Positions 18,709 to 27,402 of a stretch of 64,000 bases of DNA are shown one piece after another; within the stretch, counting starts at the first letter, position 1, and each line of letters opens with the position of its first letter. The notes below the pieces were generated by a model. That model was not told where the DNA came from, searched no databases, and saw nothing but the letters and a program-made list of their open reading frames with translations. This DNA is from Herbivorax alkaliphila (GTDB taxonomy: Bacteria > Bacillota > Clostridia > Acetivibrionales > Acetivibrionaceae). The stretch lies in the NCBI RefSeq assembly GCF_030848475.1, contig NZ_JAVDDS010000016.1, positions 1 through 64,000 of the forward strand, given 5' to 3'. Position numbers and translations under genes: made by a program.

Positions 18709-19086
18709 TTATTTCTTCTTATCGAACGGGAAAATTTTGAACACAGTTTTTATTATTTGTTTTGTAATGCTAATAAAATCAAAAAAGCTATCTGTTTTCT
18801 CACCAACAGTAATAATAGTCTCACAAATATACTCTTCTACAGCATCAACAGTTGCTTCTGCCCTATCCACTCCATTCTTGACAGTGGTAGTAACCTCATT
18901 AACATTATCAACAGTTTCAGTGATGTTATCTTCATTTTTTTCAATAAGACCGTCCACTCTCTTAACAAGTTTATTGATATTAAATAAAGCATTTGCTAAA
19001 GCTATTATTGCTATGATTACTGCAATAATAGCAAGTATACCAAAAAAATAAAGCACAAATGTTCCAAAATCTTGTAACGAGTACAT
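18709..19086 (-). CDS. DUF948 (YtxG-like) membrane-anchored protein
   Basis: The 125-residue protein has one N-terminal membrane segment (about 8-34, very rich in Ile, Ala and Leu), followed by a helical region with Asn/Val/Glu heptads (about 40-90). This matches DUF948 proteins such as YtxG of Bacillus. The function is unknown; these are usually grouped with general stress proteins. GAGGAGG lies 6 bases before the ATG. The next gene upstream encodes a YtxH-like protein, which reproduces the ytxG-ytxH pairing. Confidence 0.75.
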   Translation of the reverse strand: MYSLQDFGTFVLYFFGILAIIAVIIAIIALANALFNINKLVKRVDGLIEKNEDNITETVDNVNEVTTTVKNGVDRAEATVDAVEEYICETIITVGEKTDSFFDFISITKQIIKTVFKIFPFDKKK

Positions 19087-19206
19087 AAAAAGCCTCCTCT
19101 TTAGTCTATATGCCTCACCAATTACTGGGCAATTTTTTTATATTTAGTAAAACTCTTTTTTAAACTTAAAAAAATAGAAAAGCCTGTCCACTTTTAATAT
19201 TAAAAT

Positions 19207-19249
19207 TTTCCCAAAAAAAGTTTGTTTTAAAACAAACTTTTTTGGAAAA
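19207..19249 (-). terminator. Hairpin between YtxH-like and DUF948 genes
   Basis: CCAAAAAAAGTTTGTTTT is followed directly by its inverted copy (one A/T length difference) at 19229-19245. It sits just after the YtxH stop on the minus strand and probably ends or attenuates that transcript. Confidence 0.6.
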
Positions 19250-19265
19250 ACATCAAATATACTAA

Positions 19266-19595
19266 TTATTCTTTAGTTTCTTTAGGAGAATCTTCAGTTT
19301 CACAATTCTTTTTTGATTTTGCTTTAGAAATTTTTTCTTTAACATCATTTACAGAATGTTTAACATTGTCCACTACCTTCTTTGAACCTTCAGATACCTT
19401 GTCAGCTGTTTTTTTAGCATTTTCAGATATATCTTTTCTAGTCTCTTTTCCGGACTTAGGTGCTAGTAACATCCCTGCAGCTAATCCAACTGCCGTTCCA
19501 ACTCCAGCGCCAATTGCAGCGTTTTTTGTTGTTTTTCTTTTTTCGGCCTTTTCTTTTTCTCTTTTTTTGCTTTCTAGTAAATCTTTTATAAGCAT
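19266..19595 (-). CDS. YtxH-like protein
   Basis: The 109-residue protein has a basic N-terminus, a Gly/Ala-rich hydrophobic segment (about 26-46, with GAGVGTAVGLAAGMLLAPKSG) and a Lys/Glu-rich helical tail. This is the YtxH/gas-vesicle-GvpP-like pattern: a weak membrane anchor and an amphipathic cytoplasmic tail. Members are linked to general stress but have no known biochemical role. GGAGGTG lies 7 bases before the ATG. It precedes the DUF948 gene in the same direction. Confidence 0.8.
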   Translation of the reverse strand: MLIKDLLESKKREKEKAEKRKTTKNAAIGAGVGTAVGLAAGMLLAPKSGKETRKDISENAKKTADKVSEGSKKVVDNVKHSVNDVKEKISKAKSKKNCETEDSPKETKE

Positions 19596-19867
19596 TTTAA
19601 AGCACCTCCTGTTATATTTTTTATATGTATCTACATAATAATATTATACTTTATTTATGAGAAAATTCCTAGTAATTTTATGGTAATAATACAGCTTTTA
19701 AGCTTTACATACCAATAAACAGTGCAATATAAAAATACATTTCCCACTATAAAACTAATGTATTTAGCTCTGCACAGTGTTTACAAACTTTTAAATACTA
19801 ATACAAAACAAATCGTTTAAATATACATTTTTCGAAAAATCTTTTACTCTTTTACCAGACTTCAGTT
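19596..19867. other. AT-rich gap without recognised gene
   Basis: Nothing beyond the ribosome site of the YtxH-like gene could be supported here. Promoters for that gene are likely but were not resolved. Confidence 0.4.
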
Positions 19868-19898
19868 AAAAAGACTGCACCTATTTAAAAGATGCAGC
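19868..19898 (-). terminator. Terminator of sigma/anti-sigma operon
   Basis: On the minus strand the stem GCTGCATCT pairs with AGGTGCAGT (one G-U pair) and is followed by CTTTTTAA. It lies about 20 bases after the anti-sigma gene. Confidence 0.7.
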
Positions 19899-19919
19899 CT
19901 CAAATATGCTCTTTTACGT

Positions 19920-20843
19920 TTATGCATCCTTTTCTACAACTGATACCCTAAACTCTTCATCAATTTTTTCTAAATGAAAATTCAATTGATAATCTGCTAC
20001 CTCTTCATAACTTCCATCATTTAACCTGACAAAAACTAAATACATTTCTCCCTCTTTAGCAACATTTGTAATCTGAGTAAATACAAGATTTTCACTGTCT
20101 GAATACACATAATCTCCTCTATTGTTAAATAAAATCTCACTTCTTTCTTCTTCTAACTCTTTTCTAAATTCATCGGTACACATTTTTTTCATTGTTTCAG
20201 TATCCCCACTGTATAGTGCTTTGATAAAACGAATTACCATTTCTTGTATTCTCTGATTATCACTATAGCCAATTCCTTCACTTGTTTGGTATTCTGGAAT
20301 AGATTCTCCCTCAATTTCTTTAATAGTCTTTTTTAATTGTTCATTCTCTAATTTTATTTCTTCATTCTGCATCTTTATCTCTTCATTTTGTCTCTTTATA
20401 TTATTATTTTCCCTTTTTATTTCTTCAATCTCCCGAGTTACTAGATTAAAATTATTTTGAACCTCGTTAAACTGCCTTATTACAGGAAACTGCTCAGGTA
20501 TATAATTAGATGCAAATGTAGGAAATGCTACAATAGAACCTGTAAAAAGAAACATAATAATAAACATCCCTACAGCTATACCTGACACCATCCTTTTTAT
20601 ATTATGCCTTTTTTGTTTAGTACTTTTTAATATATTTTTCGTGTTCATATCCAATATATCCCCTTTTATTTTAATTGATTTTTTTAGGTTTTGAAGCTCT
20701 CCAATCACTTGCTTTGTTTCTTCATATTCATTTTTGCAGCTATCACATTCATTAATATGCTTTTCTAAGTCTTTACAGTTTTCTTTGTCTAATTCTCCCA
20801 TTATATACTCTTCCATTAATTTTTTAATGTCGTTACAATTCAT
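19920..20843 (-). CDS. Zinc-finger anti-sigma factor with membrane anchor
   Basis: The 307-residue protein starts with a zinc-binding anti-sigma domain (zf-HC2), with its Cys/His ligands in EKHINECDSCKNEY. A single membrane segment follows at about 85-105. Outside the membrane there is a long Asn/Glu/Lys coiled coil (about 120-175) and a C-terminal NTF2-like region (about 195-305). It should hold the neighbouring ECF sigma factor at the membrane until an envelope signal arrives. Its ATG overlaps the sigma-gene stop by 4 bases, so the two are translationally coupled. The sensing ligand is not evident. Confidence 0.85.
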   Translation of the reverse strand: MNCNDIKKLMEEYIMGELDKENCKDLEKHINECDSCKNEYEETKQVIGELQNLKKSIKIKGDILDMNTKNILKSTKQKRHNIKRMVSGIAVGMFIIMFLFTGSIVAFPTFASNYIPEQFPVIRQFNEVQNNFNLVTREIEEIKRENNNIKRQNEEIKMQNEEIKLENEQLKKTIKEIEGESIPEYQTSEGIGYSDNQRIQEMVIRFIKALYSGDTETMKKMCTDEFRKELEEERSEILFNNRGDYVYSDSENLVFTQITNVAKEGEMYLVFVRLNDGSYEEVADYQLNFHLEKIDEEFRVSVVEKDA

Positions 20844-21370
20844 ATTTTTCCCTCCTCTTCATAAGGTGTTTTCATTAATTTTCTCATCTCTTTAAGTCCA
20901 TTACTTATTCTAGACTTAACTGTTCCTTCAGGTATATCCAAAATTGTCGCTATTTCTTTTAAAGGAAGATCCTGAAAATATCTTAATGTCAAAACTACTC
21001 TGCTATCGTCTTTTAATGTAGACAGAGCTCTCAACAAATCAATATTTTCCTCACATCCACCTTCAATAAAACCTTCACTTTCTTCAATAAAATCTACGTA
21101 AACCACTTTTTTATTTTTTCTAAAATAATCATTACACTTATTTATGAGAATTCTATTTATCCATGATTTAAATTTAGTGGTATCTTTCAATCTGTTTATT
21201 GAGTTAAACGCTTTAATAAATGTCTCCTGACATATATCAAGTGCCTCCCATCCAGAACGTACTATTCCAAGAGCTGTATAATACAACTCATTGTGATATC
21301 TTTTAACGATTATTTCAAATGCCTTTTTGTCTCCATTTTTAGCAGCTTCAATGATAGTTTCTATTTCCAC
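20840..21370 (-). CDS. ECF-type RNA polymerase sigma factor
   Basis: This sigma-70 family factor of about 176 residues has region 2 at about 10-75 (AFEIIVKRYHNELYYTALGI, DICQETFIKAFNSI) and region 4 at about 110-165 (LPLKEIATILDIPEGTVKSR). The start is the GTG at 21370, which has GGAGG 7 bases upstream; a TTG 30 bases earlier has no ribosome site. It is paired with a membrane anti-sigma factor. Downstream lie PspC and LiaF-like genes, so envelope stress is a reasonable guess for the stimulus. The regulon is unknown. Confidence 0.92.
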   Translation of the reverse strand: MEIETIIEAAKNGDKKAFEIIVKRYHNELYYTALGIVRSGWEALDICQETFIKAFNSINRLKDTTKFKSWINRILINKCNDYFRKNKKVVYVDFIEESEGFIEGGCEENIDLLRALSTLKDDSRVVLTLRYFQDLPLKEIATILDIPEGTVKSRISNGLKEMRKLMKTPYEEEGKI

Positions 21371-21500
21371 CTTCACACCTCCATTACTGTTTTTTAACAA
21401 ACTTTTACCTTCTTCTAAGACTCCACATTCTATATCCTTTTATATAATAATGACGCACCTAAAGCTTAATTGGTTCATTTATTTTTGTAATACAAAATAA

Positions 21501-21568
21501 ATCTTCAGGTAGAGAATCAACTCCACCTGAAGCCTAGATGTTTTGCTTTAGCTAAACGATTTCACTTC
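21501..21568 (-). repeat. Family I palindromic repeat, copy 1
   Basis: Read on the minus strand, it begins GTGAAATCGTTTAGCTAAAG, continues through a GGCTTCAGGTGGAGTT arm, and ends at the opposing CTACCTGAAGAT. It lies 47 bases after the stop of the LiaF-like gene and in the same orientation. Confidence 0.7.
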
Positions 21569-21614
21569 CATCACCAGAACAACTAAAATTTATAGAAATA
21601 ATTCTTTTTAGACA

Positions 21615-22538
21615 CTACTCAATACCATTTATTTTTATGCTTCCAACTCCCATCTTTACATCTATTTCAATGTTGTTTTCAGCATCGTCAAAATTATCTG
21701 ATACATAATATTCATCCTTTTCTTCCAAGGTTATATCATTAAATTTCAAAGAATTCAACACACCAGTAGATGACACTTTTAAACCGGAATCTTCCGGCAC
21801 ATAAATATCAAAACTTGAGGCTCCTGCATTAATATCTATTTTTGTATTCTCATATCTTTCTCCTAAAATCAACTTGAAGCTCCCTGCTCCGCCATTTAAT
21901 TCTAAATTTTGAATTTTCAAATTTGACATGTCAAACTTTGTATCTACCGCACCTAAATTTAAGTTTATATCCCATAATACATCTTCATTTAAATGTAAGT
22001 TTGAATTTTCAACTCCAGAGCTATTTCTGTTGAAAAAATCTTCAATATTTAAAAATGAAAACCTTCTAGGTGTACTTAATTTTACATTAGCTTTTTTATT
22101 GTCATTTTCATAGTTTACCACTGGTTCTCTAAAATTCAAACCATTAATATTCCCTTCAACAAGCTTATCATCAGTTGAGTTAATATTAACTTTAACCGCT
22201 CCAAGATTAATATCTAACTCCGCATAATCTGTCTCATCTTTCCTTTCTATTTCAAACTTATTGGTATTTTCATAACTTTTGTATTCATCGTTTTTGGAAT
22301 ATTGATGACTTAGAATAATAATAATTGCAAAAAAAGCCACCCAAGTAATTATTTTTACAAAGTGATAATCAAACATAGTATTTATACCTGAAACTATAAG
22401 TATCATGGCAATTACTGTAATTAAGTTACTAGTTACAAAAGATATAATTGAAAAATCTATAATTTCAAATTGCATCAACATTACAATAGTTCCAATAAAT
22501 ATAAAAAACAACCCTGCACCTATCCCACTTTTTTTCAT
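21615..22538 (-). CDS. LiaF-like / toast-rack domain membrane protein
   Basis: The 307-residue protein has about four N-terminal membrane segments (about 5-80), then an extracytoplasmic beta-rich region with repeated DINLGAVKVNIN and INLNLGAVDTKF elements. This is the toast-rack fold found in LiaF and PspC partners. LiaF proteins restrain LiaRS in response to cell-wall antibiotics, but no LiaRS pair is in this window. Its ATG overlaps the PspC stop by 4 bases. The pair lies beside the ECF sigma/anti-sigma genes. Confidence 0.8.
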   Translation of the reverse strand: MKKSGIGAGLFFIFIGTIVMLMQFEIIDFSIISFVTSNLITVIAMILIVSGINTMFDYHFVKIITWVAFFAIIIILSHQYSKNDEYKSYENTNKFEIERKDETDYAELDINLGAVKVNINSTDDKLVEGNINGLNFREPVVNYENDNKKANVKLSTPRRFSFLNIEDFFNRNSSGVENSNLHLNEDVLWDINLNLGAVDTKFDMSNLKIQNLELNGGAGSFKLILGERYENTKIDINAGASSFDIYVPEDSGLKVSSTGVLNSLKFNDITLEEKDEYYVSDNFDDAENNIEIDVKMGVGSIKINGIE

Positions 22539-22987
22539 GAACTACTCCTCCCCCCTTTAAAAATAATAAGTGAACCAATTATTATTAGTAAAGCTGGGAA
22601 ACCAAGTCTTAAAGGAATAATCTCCCTTAATAAAAACAGCCCTCCAAGAACAATAAGACCTAAACCTATAAATTTTTTATTTCTATCAGTACCTGATTCA
22701 AATTCATCTTCACTATCTTCCATGGTTGTGCTAAAATCTTTTTCTTCATCATAGACTGTTTTAAACTCCTCTTTTTCATTGTAAAAGTTTTCAGGAACGT
22801 ATTTATCTTCCATAGGAATGACAATTACTGCAACAATATACGCAATAATACCAGTTCCTCCAAAAAACATTGAAATTACAAATCCAAGCCTTACAATGGT
22901 AGGGTCAATATCAAAATATTCTGCTATCCCCCCACAGACACCTTCTATAACTTTATTTTTCCTAGAGCGAGTGATCTTTTTTCCCAT
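22535..22987 (-). CDS. PspC domain protein
   Basis: This protein of about 150 residues begins with a PspC domain: the RSRKNKVIEGVCGGIAEYF signature (about 6-24) and a membrane segment near 35-58. An acidic linker and a second hydrophobic region (about 120-148) follow. PspC proteins take part in membrane-stress responses. The ATG at 22987 has GGAGG 7 bases upstream; an upstream TTG in the frame lacks one. It is translationally coupled to the LiaF-like gene. Confidence 0.85.
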   Translation of the reverse strand: MGKKITRSRKNKVIEGVCGGIAEYFDIDPTIVRLGFVISMFFGGTGIIAYIVAVIVIPMEDKYVPENFYNEKEEFKTVYDEEKDFSTTMEDSEDEFESGTDRNKKFIGLGLIVLGGLFLLREIIPLRLGFPALLIIIGSLIIFKGGRSSS

Positions 22988-23219
22988 AATGTTTCCTCCT
23001 TTAGTTGGTTTTTTTATTTCCAAAATATTCTTTATGTGATTTTTTAAATTGTTTATACAGTAATTTTGTTTTGTATATCTTATAATACGAATGCCTTTTT
23101 AAAAAGTCTTATTATTTAAATAAAATTTTTTTTACTTTATAAAACGGTTAATTACTGTTATTATTATTTAGGAGAGGCTGCCATATAAATTACATCACTT
23201 TTTTAATTCTCTTAAATAG
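22988..23219. other. Divergent upstream region of pspC and chrA genes
   Basis: No gene is supported here. The stretch is AT-rich and must contain promoters for both flanking units, but none stood out clearly. Confidence 0.35.
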
Positions 23220-23280
23220 CGAACTCGTTTAGCTAAAGCTAAACATCGAGGCTTCAGGCGGAGTCTTAGAATAAGATAAA
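23220..23280 (+). repeat. Family I palindromic repeat, copy 2 (compact)
   Basis: This is a clean short copy. It starts GAACTCGTTTAGCTAAAGCT, continues AAACATCGAGGCTTCAGG and ends TCTTAGAATAAGATAAA. It lies 40 bases before the first chromate-transporter gene. Confidence 0.75.
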
Positions 23281-23319
23281 TATAACAGAAAATGTAAAGG
23301 CTAAGGTAGGTTATACAAT

Positions 23320-23880
23320 ATGAAAAAAGAAAGTTTTTTGGAATGTTTTGAGATTTTTATAACTTTTTTTAGAATAGGTGCATTTACAATAGGGGGTGGC
23401 TATGCAATGCTTCCCTTGATAGAAACAGAAGTTGTTGAAAATAAAAAATGGGTAGATACAAAAGAAATTGTTGATATGCTTGCAATAGTTCAATCTGTTC
23501 CTGGGGTAATTGCAATAAATTCTTCAGTGTTTATCGGATTCAAAAAAGCTGGAATTAAAGGTGCCTTTTTTGCCGCACTAGGTGTAACCCTCCCTTCTTT
23601 TTTAATAATACTTTTAATCTCTCACTTATTATTAAGTTTAAGAGATAACATATACATGCAAAAAGTTTTTGCAGGCATAAGAGCTGGGGTAACTGCTCTT
23701 ATTTTAGTTACTGCTATTAGACTTGCTAAATCAGCTTTAAAAGGTTATATTTCTGTTTTAATTGCTATAATCGCATTTATACTTATAGTGCTTTTTAATA
23801 TTCATCCAATTTTCACTATAATCGCTGGTGGGGTCTTAGGTCTTCTTGGATACCTGAAATGTCGTCGCAAATTATGGTGA
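23320..23880 (+). CDS. Chromate transporter, first half (ChrA family)
   Basis: The 186-residue membrane protein is one half of a split CHR transporter. It has the N-terminal FFRIGAFTIGGGYAMLPLIE motif, the SVPGVIAIN segment and about five to six membrane spans. Paired short CHR proteins act together; substrates may be chromate or another oxyanion, and the natural role is often unknown. The ribosome site is weak (AAGGTAGG). The second half follows after 31 bases. Confidence 0.85.
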   Translation: MKKESFLECFEIFITFFRIGAFTIGGGYAMLPLIETEVVENKKWVDTKEIVDMLAIVQSVPGVIAINSSVFIGFKKAGIKGAFFAALGVTLPSFLIILLISHLLLSLRDNIYMQKVFAGIRAGVTALILVTAIRLAKSALKGYISVLIAIIAFILIVLFNIHPIFTIIAGGVLGLLGYLKCRRKLW

Positions 23881-23911
23881 ATCTAAAATATAATTATGAA
23901 AGGTTTTTAAC

Positions 23912-24493
23912 ATGATCTATTTAACTTTGTTTAAAGTTTTTTTCACAATAGGACTATTTAGTTTTGGAGGCGGATATGCAATGATATCCATCATACAGGC
24001 TGAAATGGAATCTCATGGCTGGCTAAGTGCCACAGAATTTGCAGACATTATTGCTGTATCTCAAATGACTCCTGGTCCAATTGCTACTAACACGGCAACT
24101 TATGCTGGCATGAGTACTTCTGGAATTCTAGGTGCAATAACCTCAACTATAGGGGTATCTCTTCCTTCATTTATTATTATGATTGTAATTGCCCATTATT
24201 TTGCTCAATTTAAAGAAAACCAAATAATAAAATGGATTTTAAAGGGTATACGCCCTGTAACCATTGGTTTAATTTTTTCTGCAGTAGTCTTTTTGGCTCA
24301 AGCCTCTATATTAAAAGAAAACACTCAACTACAAAATATTTTTGATTTTTTTAATCCCCGTACAATTATGTCTCAATTTGATATTAGAAGTACAATTATT
24401 TTTATATTGATTTTTATATCTTGCTTGAAGTTTAAACTTCACCCAATATTAGTTGTACTGGCATCTGCTTTGATGGGAATTATAATTTTTTAA
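23912..24493 (+). CDS. Chromate transporter, second half (ChrA family)
   Basis: The 193-residue protein is the partner of the preceding one. It carries FFTIGLFSFGGGYAMISIIQ and VSQMTPGPIATN with about six membrane spans. The two proteins resemble each other, as expected for an ancient duplication of the CHR domain. AAAGG lies 8 bases before the ATG. No regulator such as ChrB is adjacent and no terminator was seen, so transcription could run on toward the CBM2 gene. Confidence 0.85.
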   Translation: MIYLTLFKVFFTIGLFSFGGGYAMISIIQAEMESHGWLSATEFADIIAVSQMTPGPIATNTATYAGMSTSGILGAITSTIGVSLPSFIIMIVIAHYFAQFKENQIIKWILKGIRPVTIGLIFSAVVFLAQASILKENTQLQNIFDFFNPRTIMSQFDIRSTIIFILIFISCLKFKLHPILVVLASALMGIIIF

Positions 24494-24563
24494 CTCACAC
24501 CATAAACCAAAAATTTTTTTAAACTCATCATGTCAGAGATACACCCATTCTTTAAACATTTTA

Positions 24564-24592
24564 TTGTAATAAAACAAAAATCCTAGTATAAT
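24564..24592 (+). promoter_or_regulatory. Probable promoter of CBM2 gene
   Basis: TTGTAA is followed after 17 bases by TATAAT, about 140 bases before the main start codon. Confidence 0.55.
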
Positions 24593-24617
24593 TATTATAT
24601 GATACTATATTATTAAA

Positions 24618-24716
24618 GGAGGTATAATAATTATATTGGAAACATATCACTTTATTTGAAGGGAGGTATAATATGTATACGCTCTGTGAAATATAATTTA
24701 TTTTCACAGTATACAT
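24618..24716 (+). promoter_or_regulatory. Leader with repeated SD, mini-ORF and hairpin
   Basis: The 12-mer GGAGGTATAATA occurs at 24618 and again at 24662. The second copy serves an ATG at 24673 that opens a seven-codon frame ending at 24696. That frame lies in a hairpin: ATGTATA plus CTGTGAAA pairs with TTTCACAG plus TATACAT (24702-24716), with a 4-base bulge. The main ATG follows 10 bases later and has no ribosome site of its own. Confidence 0.5.
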
Positions 24717-24726
24717 TAGTGTTTTT

Positions 24727-25788
24727 ATGAAAAAATTATTATATAATATTAAGTTTAGAAAAAAGTTTATTATTGCTTCTTTAATTGCACTACTTACAGT
24801 AACTTCTTTCATAGTAGCTTTTACAATTACCTATGACAGAAGTCCTTCTGATGCTAGTACTTCCGTTAATAAAAACAACTCTGAATCATCAGATGTTGAA
24901 GATGAAACAGTCTCTGATGATATTACAACCCCTGTTCCATCTGATTCTGAACCAATTGATGATTCTAATATAAACGATTCAGAAGATAAACAAATCATAG
25001 ATGGTGATGAGGACTCCGATGAAGATATCGCTGAGGGTTCTGATGAGGATTCCGATGATGATTCTGATGATGATACCGATGAGGATTCCGGTGATGATTC
25101 TAGTGATGATTCCAGTGATGATTCAAGTGATGATTCTGATGATGATACCGATGAAGATTCCGGTGATGATTCTGATGATGATTCTACTCCTGAAACAACA
25201 CCTACAACTGAACCTACTTCTACTCCACAACCTACACCTACAATAACTCCTACTCCTACTCCACAACCCACTCCTACAATAACACCTACTCCACAACCTA
25301 CACCTGAACCTACACCTACACCTACACCTACACCTACTCCTAGATCTACGCCTAGACCTGCACCTACTATTAGACCTACACCTGAACCTACACCTACGCC
25401 TGAACCTACACCTAGACCTACACCTACACCTGAACCTACACCTACTGATGCTCCTCAAGATGGAAATTATTCAGTATCATATGAGATACAAAATGACTGG
25501 GGAGATGGTGCAACTGTTGATGTTACAATTAAAAACAATACTTCCTCCACTGTGGATGGTTGGACTCTAAGTTGGAATTTCCCTAATGATCAGAAAATTG
25601 ATCATCTTTGGAATGCACGATATTCACAAAGTGGTTCATCTGTAACGGTAAGGAGTTCATCTATGTTCTCTAATGTTGTGATACCTCCAAATGGAGAAGT
25701 ATCATTTGGTTTTAATATGAGTTACAGAAGTATAAATAGATTACCTAGAAGTTTTTATCTTAATGGAGTAGAATGTGAAATTGAGTGA
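24727..25788 (+). CDS. Surface protein: acidic repeat, PT linker, CBM2
   Basis: The 353-residue protein has a basic N-terminus and one hydrophobic segment (about 11-33), a signal anchor or signal peptide. A strongly acidic Asp/Ser repeat follows (about 75-155), then a Pro/Thr/Glu linker (about 155-240) and a C-terminal module (about 245-353). That module resembles family 2 carbohydrate-binding modules, with [25 protein letters not shown] and [12 protein letters not shown]2 binds cellulose or chitin. No catalytic domain is present, so it is probably an adhesive or display protein. The last codon is followed by a TGA formed by the edge of a family I repeat. The start has no ribosome site. Confidence 0.8.
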   Translation: MKKLLYNIKFRKKFIIASLIALLTVTSFIVAFTITYDRSPSDASTSVNKNNSESSDVEDETVSDDITTPVPSDSEPIDDSNINDSEDKQIIDGDEDSDEDIAEGSDEDSDDDSDDDTDEDSGDDSSDDSSDDSSDDSDDDTDEDSGDDSDDDSTPETTPTTEPTSTPQPTPTITPTPTPQPTPTITPTPQPTPEPTPTPTPTPTPRSTPRPAPTIRPTPEPTPTPEPTPRPTPTPEPTPTDAPQDGNYSVSYEIQNDWGDGATVDVTIKNNTSSTVDGWTLSWNFPNDQKIDHLWNARYSQSGSSVTVRSSSMFSNVVIPPNGEVSFGFNMSYRSINRLPRSFYLNGVECEIE

Positions 25789-25904
25789 ACTCGTTTAGCC
25801 AAAGCTAAACATCGAGACTTCCAGGTGGAGACTCAACTCCACCTGAAGATTTATAAAATGAACTCCACCTTATAGAAGGTAGAGTCTTAGAATAAGATAA
25901 AATT
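25787..25904 (+). repeat. Family I palindromic repeat, copy 3 (extended)
   Basis: This is the longest copy. GTTTAGCCAAAGCTAAAC is followed by CTTCCAGGTGGAGACTC, its inverted partner AACTCCACCTGAAG, a second ACTCCACCTTATAGAAGGT arm, and the end TCTTAGAATAAGATAAA. Its first bases form the TGA stop of the CBM2 gene. Confidence 0.75.
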
Positions 25905-25925
25905 GTTTAATTTACAGACTTATTT

Positions 25926-25975
25926 AAAATCACCTTTCCTAGTGTTATTATATTTATAATGGGAAAGGTGATTTT
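25926..25975. terminator. Bidirectional intrinsic terminator
   Basis: AAAATCACCTTTCC is perfectly inverted at 25962-25975 around a 22-base loop. It separates the convergent CBM2 gene and fetB and abuts the fetB stop. Confidence 0.8.
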
Positions 25976-26755
25976 TTACTTATAAAGCTGCTCTTGTTCA
26001 TTAAAAAAAGTTTTGTAACCCATTTGAACAAATAATATTACAGTTAGTGCTACACTTCCTAAAACACCAAGCATAATAGCTATCTGGTAACTTATAGCCG
26101 TAACTGGTGAAATCCCGGATAGTATTTGACCTGTCATCATCCCAGGCAAAAATATTATTCCCATGCCAAGCATAGAATTAATGGTAGGAAGTATCGCAGA
26201 ATCAAAAGTATCATCTACAATATGTTTTGCCGCCATTTTCGGTGTTGCTCCTAGCATTAGAGCACCTTCCACCATATGCTTGTGGGTTTCCATTCCAGCT
26301 ACAAGCCTTTTTACACCTAATGTAACACCAGTCATAGAATTACCAACAAGCATTCCTGCAATGGGAATAAAATATCTCGGTTCATACCAAGGTGAAATAT
26401 TTACAACAATGAAAAGAAAATAAAAAAGACAGGATATTGTACCAAAAGACATTGAAAATGCAGTAATACGACCTAACTTAGAATTTAATTTAATTTTTGT
26501 CCTTTTTAAAATTGTGTATATAGAAAAAGTTTCCATCACTAGGAGTATAAGCACTGTATATACTGGAGATGGAAATTCAAATATATATGTTAATAAATAT
26601 CCCACTAGTATAAGTTGAAGTGTCATTCTAACTGAAGATATTAATATCTCCTTTTCCCGGGGAATTCCTTTTAGCCTCACAATAACCAGTAACAAAACAA
26701 CAAATACATATGCAGCAAAAACCTGCCACAATTGAAGATTTATTATTTCATCCAT
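25976..26755 (-). CDS. fetB: FetB-type ABC transporter permease
   Basis: The 259-residue protein has about seven membrane spans and the UPF0014/FetB signature, seen in ISSVRMTLQLILVGYLL and PIAGMLVGNSMTGVTLG with MLGATP farther on. In E. coli FetAB exports iron and aids resistance to oxidative stress. Its start overlaps the fetA stop by one base, showing tight coupling. The operon seems to continue from asnS upstream. Confidence 0.87.
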   Translation of the reverse strand: MDEIINLQLWQVFAAYVFVVLLLVIVRLKGIPREKEILISSVRMTLQLILVGYLLTYIFEFPSPVYTVLILLVMETFSIYTILKRTKIKLNSKLGRITAFSMSFGTISCLFYFLFIVVNISPWYEPRYFIPIAGMLVGNSMTGVTLGVKRLVAGMETHKHMVEGALMLGATPKMAAKHIVDDTFDSAILPTINSMLGMGIIFLPGMMTGQILSGISPVTAISYQIAIMLGVLGSVALTVILFVQMGYKTFFNEQEQLYK

Positions 26756-27381
26756 TATTTTATCACCCTCCCCTTATCTATTTTTATAATGTTATCAGAA
26801 TATTCTAAGGCTGTTTTCTTAGAGTGGGTGACCATAACAAGTGTTTTTTTCTCTGTTTTTGTATAATTAACCATTTTTTCTATTATCATTTGCTCTGTTT
26901 TTTCATCTAGTGCAGAAGATGGTTCATCAAGTAAAAACACTTCTGGCTCCATTAAAATAACTCTTCCAAGAGCCATCCTCTGTTTTTCTCCACCAGATAG
27001 CTTTTCTGCATCTTCATTAAGCTTTTTTTTAAGGCAAACCATTTCTAAAATTTTAGTCAGCTTACAATCTTTTACCTCTGGCTTTTCTGAAAATTTAAGT
27101 CCAATAAGTAAATTATCCTTTATGCTGCCTGGAAAAACAATTGGTTGCTGGGGAAGCATAACTACATTCCGTCTAAGTTCTACAGAATCAATATTATCTA
27201 TAAGCAGATTGTCATAATATATCTCCCCTCTGTCACAACTTATTAGCTTGTTTAAAAGACGTAACAAAGTTGACTTTCCACTTCCACTTTCCCCAACAAT
27301 ACAGGTAACTCTGTTTTTCGAGATTTCTATTTTCTCAATATCTAGAATATTTTTATAGCCAACATCAATTAACTTGAACAT
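26755..27381 (-). CDS. fetA: FetA-type ABC transporter ATP-binding protein
   Basis: This 208-residue ABC ATPase has Walker A GESGSGKST (about 33-41), the Q-loop in MLPQQPIVFPG, the signature LSGGEKQRMALGR and Walker B VFLLDEPSSALD. Its short length and its partner permease mark it as the FetA/YbbL type, an iron-export-related ABC system. GAGG lies 5 bases before the ATG. Only 21 bases separate it from the asnS stop, so co-transcription with asnS is likely although the functions are unrelated. Confidence 0.87.
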   Translation of the reverse strand: MFKLIDVGYKNILDIEKIEISKNRVTCIVGESGSGKSTLLRLLNKLISCDRGEIYYDNLLIDNIDSVELRRNVVMLPQQPIVFPGSIKDNLLIGLKFSEKPEVKDCKLTKILEMVCLKKKLNEDAEKLSGGEKQRMALGRVILMEPEVFLLDEPSSALDEKTEQMIIEKMVNYTKTEKKTLVMVTHSKKTALEYSDNIIKIDKGRVIK

Positions 27382-27402
27382 TTTAACCTCATATAAAGAA
27401 AT

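Noticed and set aside
24561-24812. Minus-strand frame of 83 codons over the CBM2 leader
   Set aside because: No ribosome site, and it is antisense to the leader structure; composition is that of random AT-rich DNA.
24831-25458. Long frames rich in Ser, Arg or Met inside the CBM2 gene
   Set aside because: They are shadows of the low-complexity Asp/Ser and Pro/Thr repeats in other frames.
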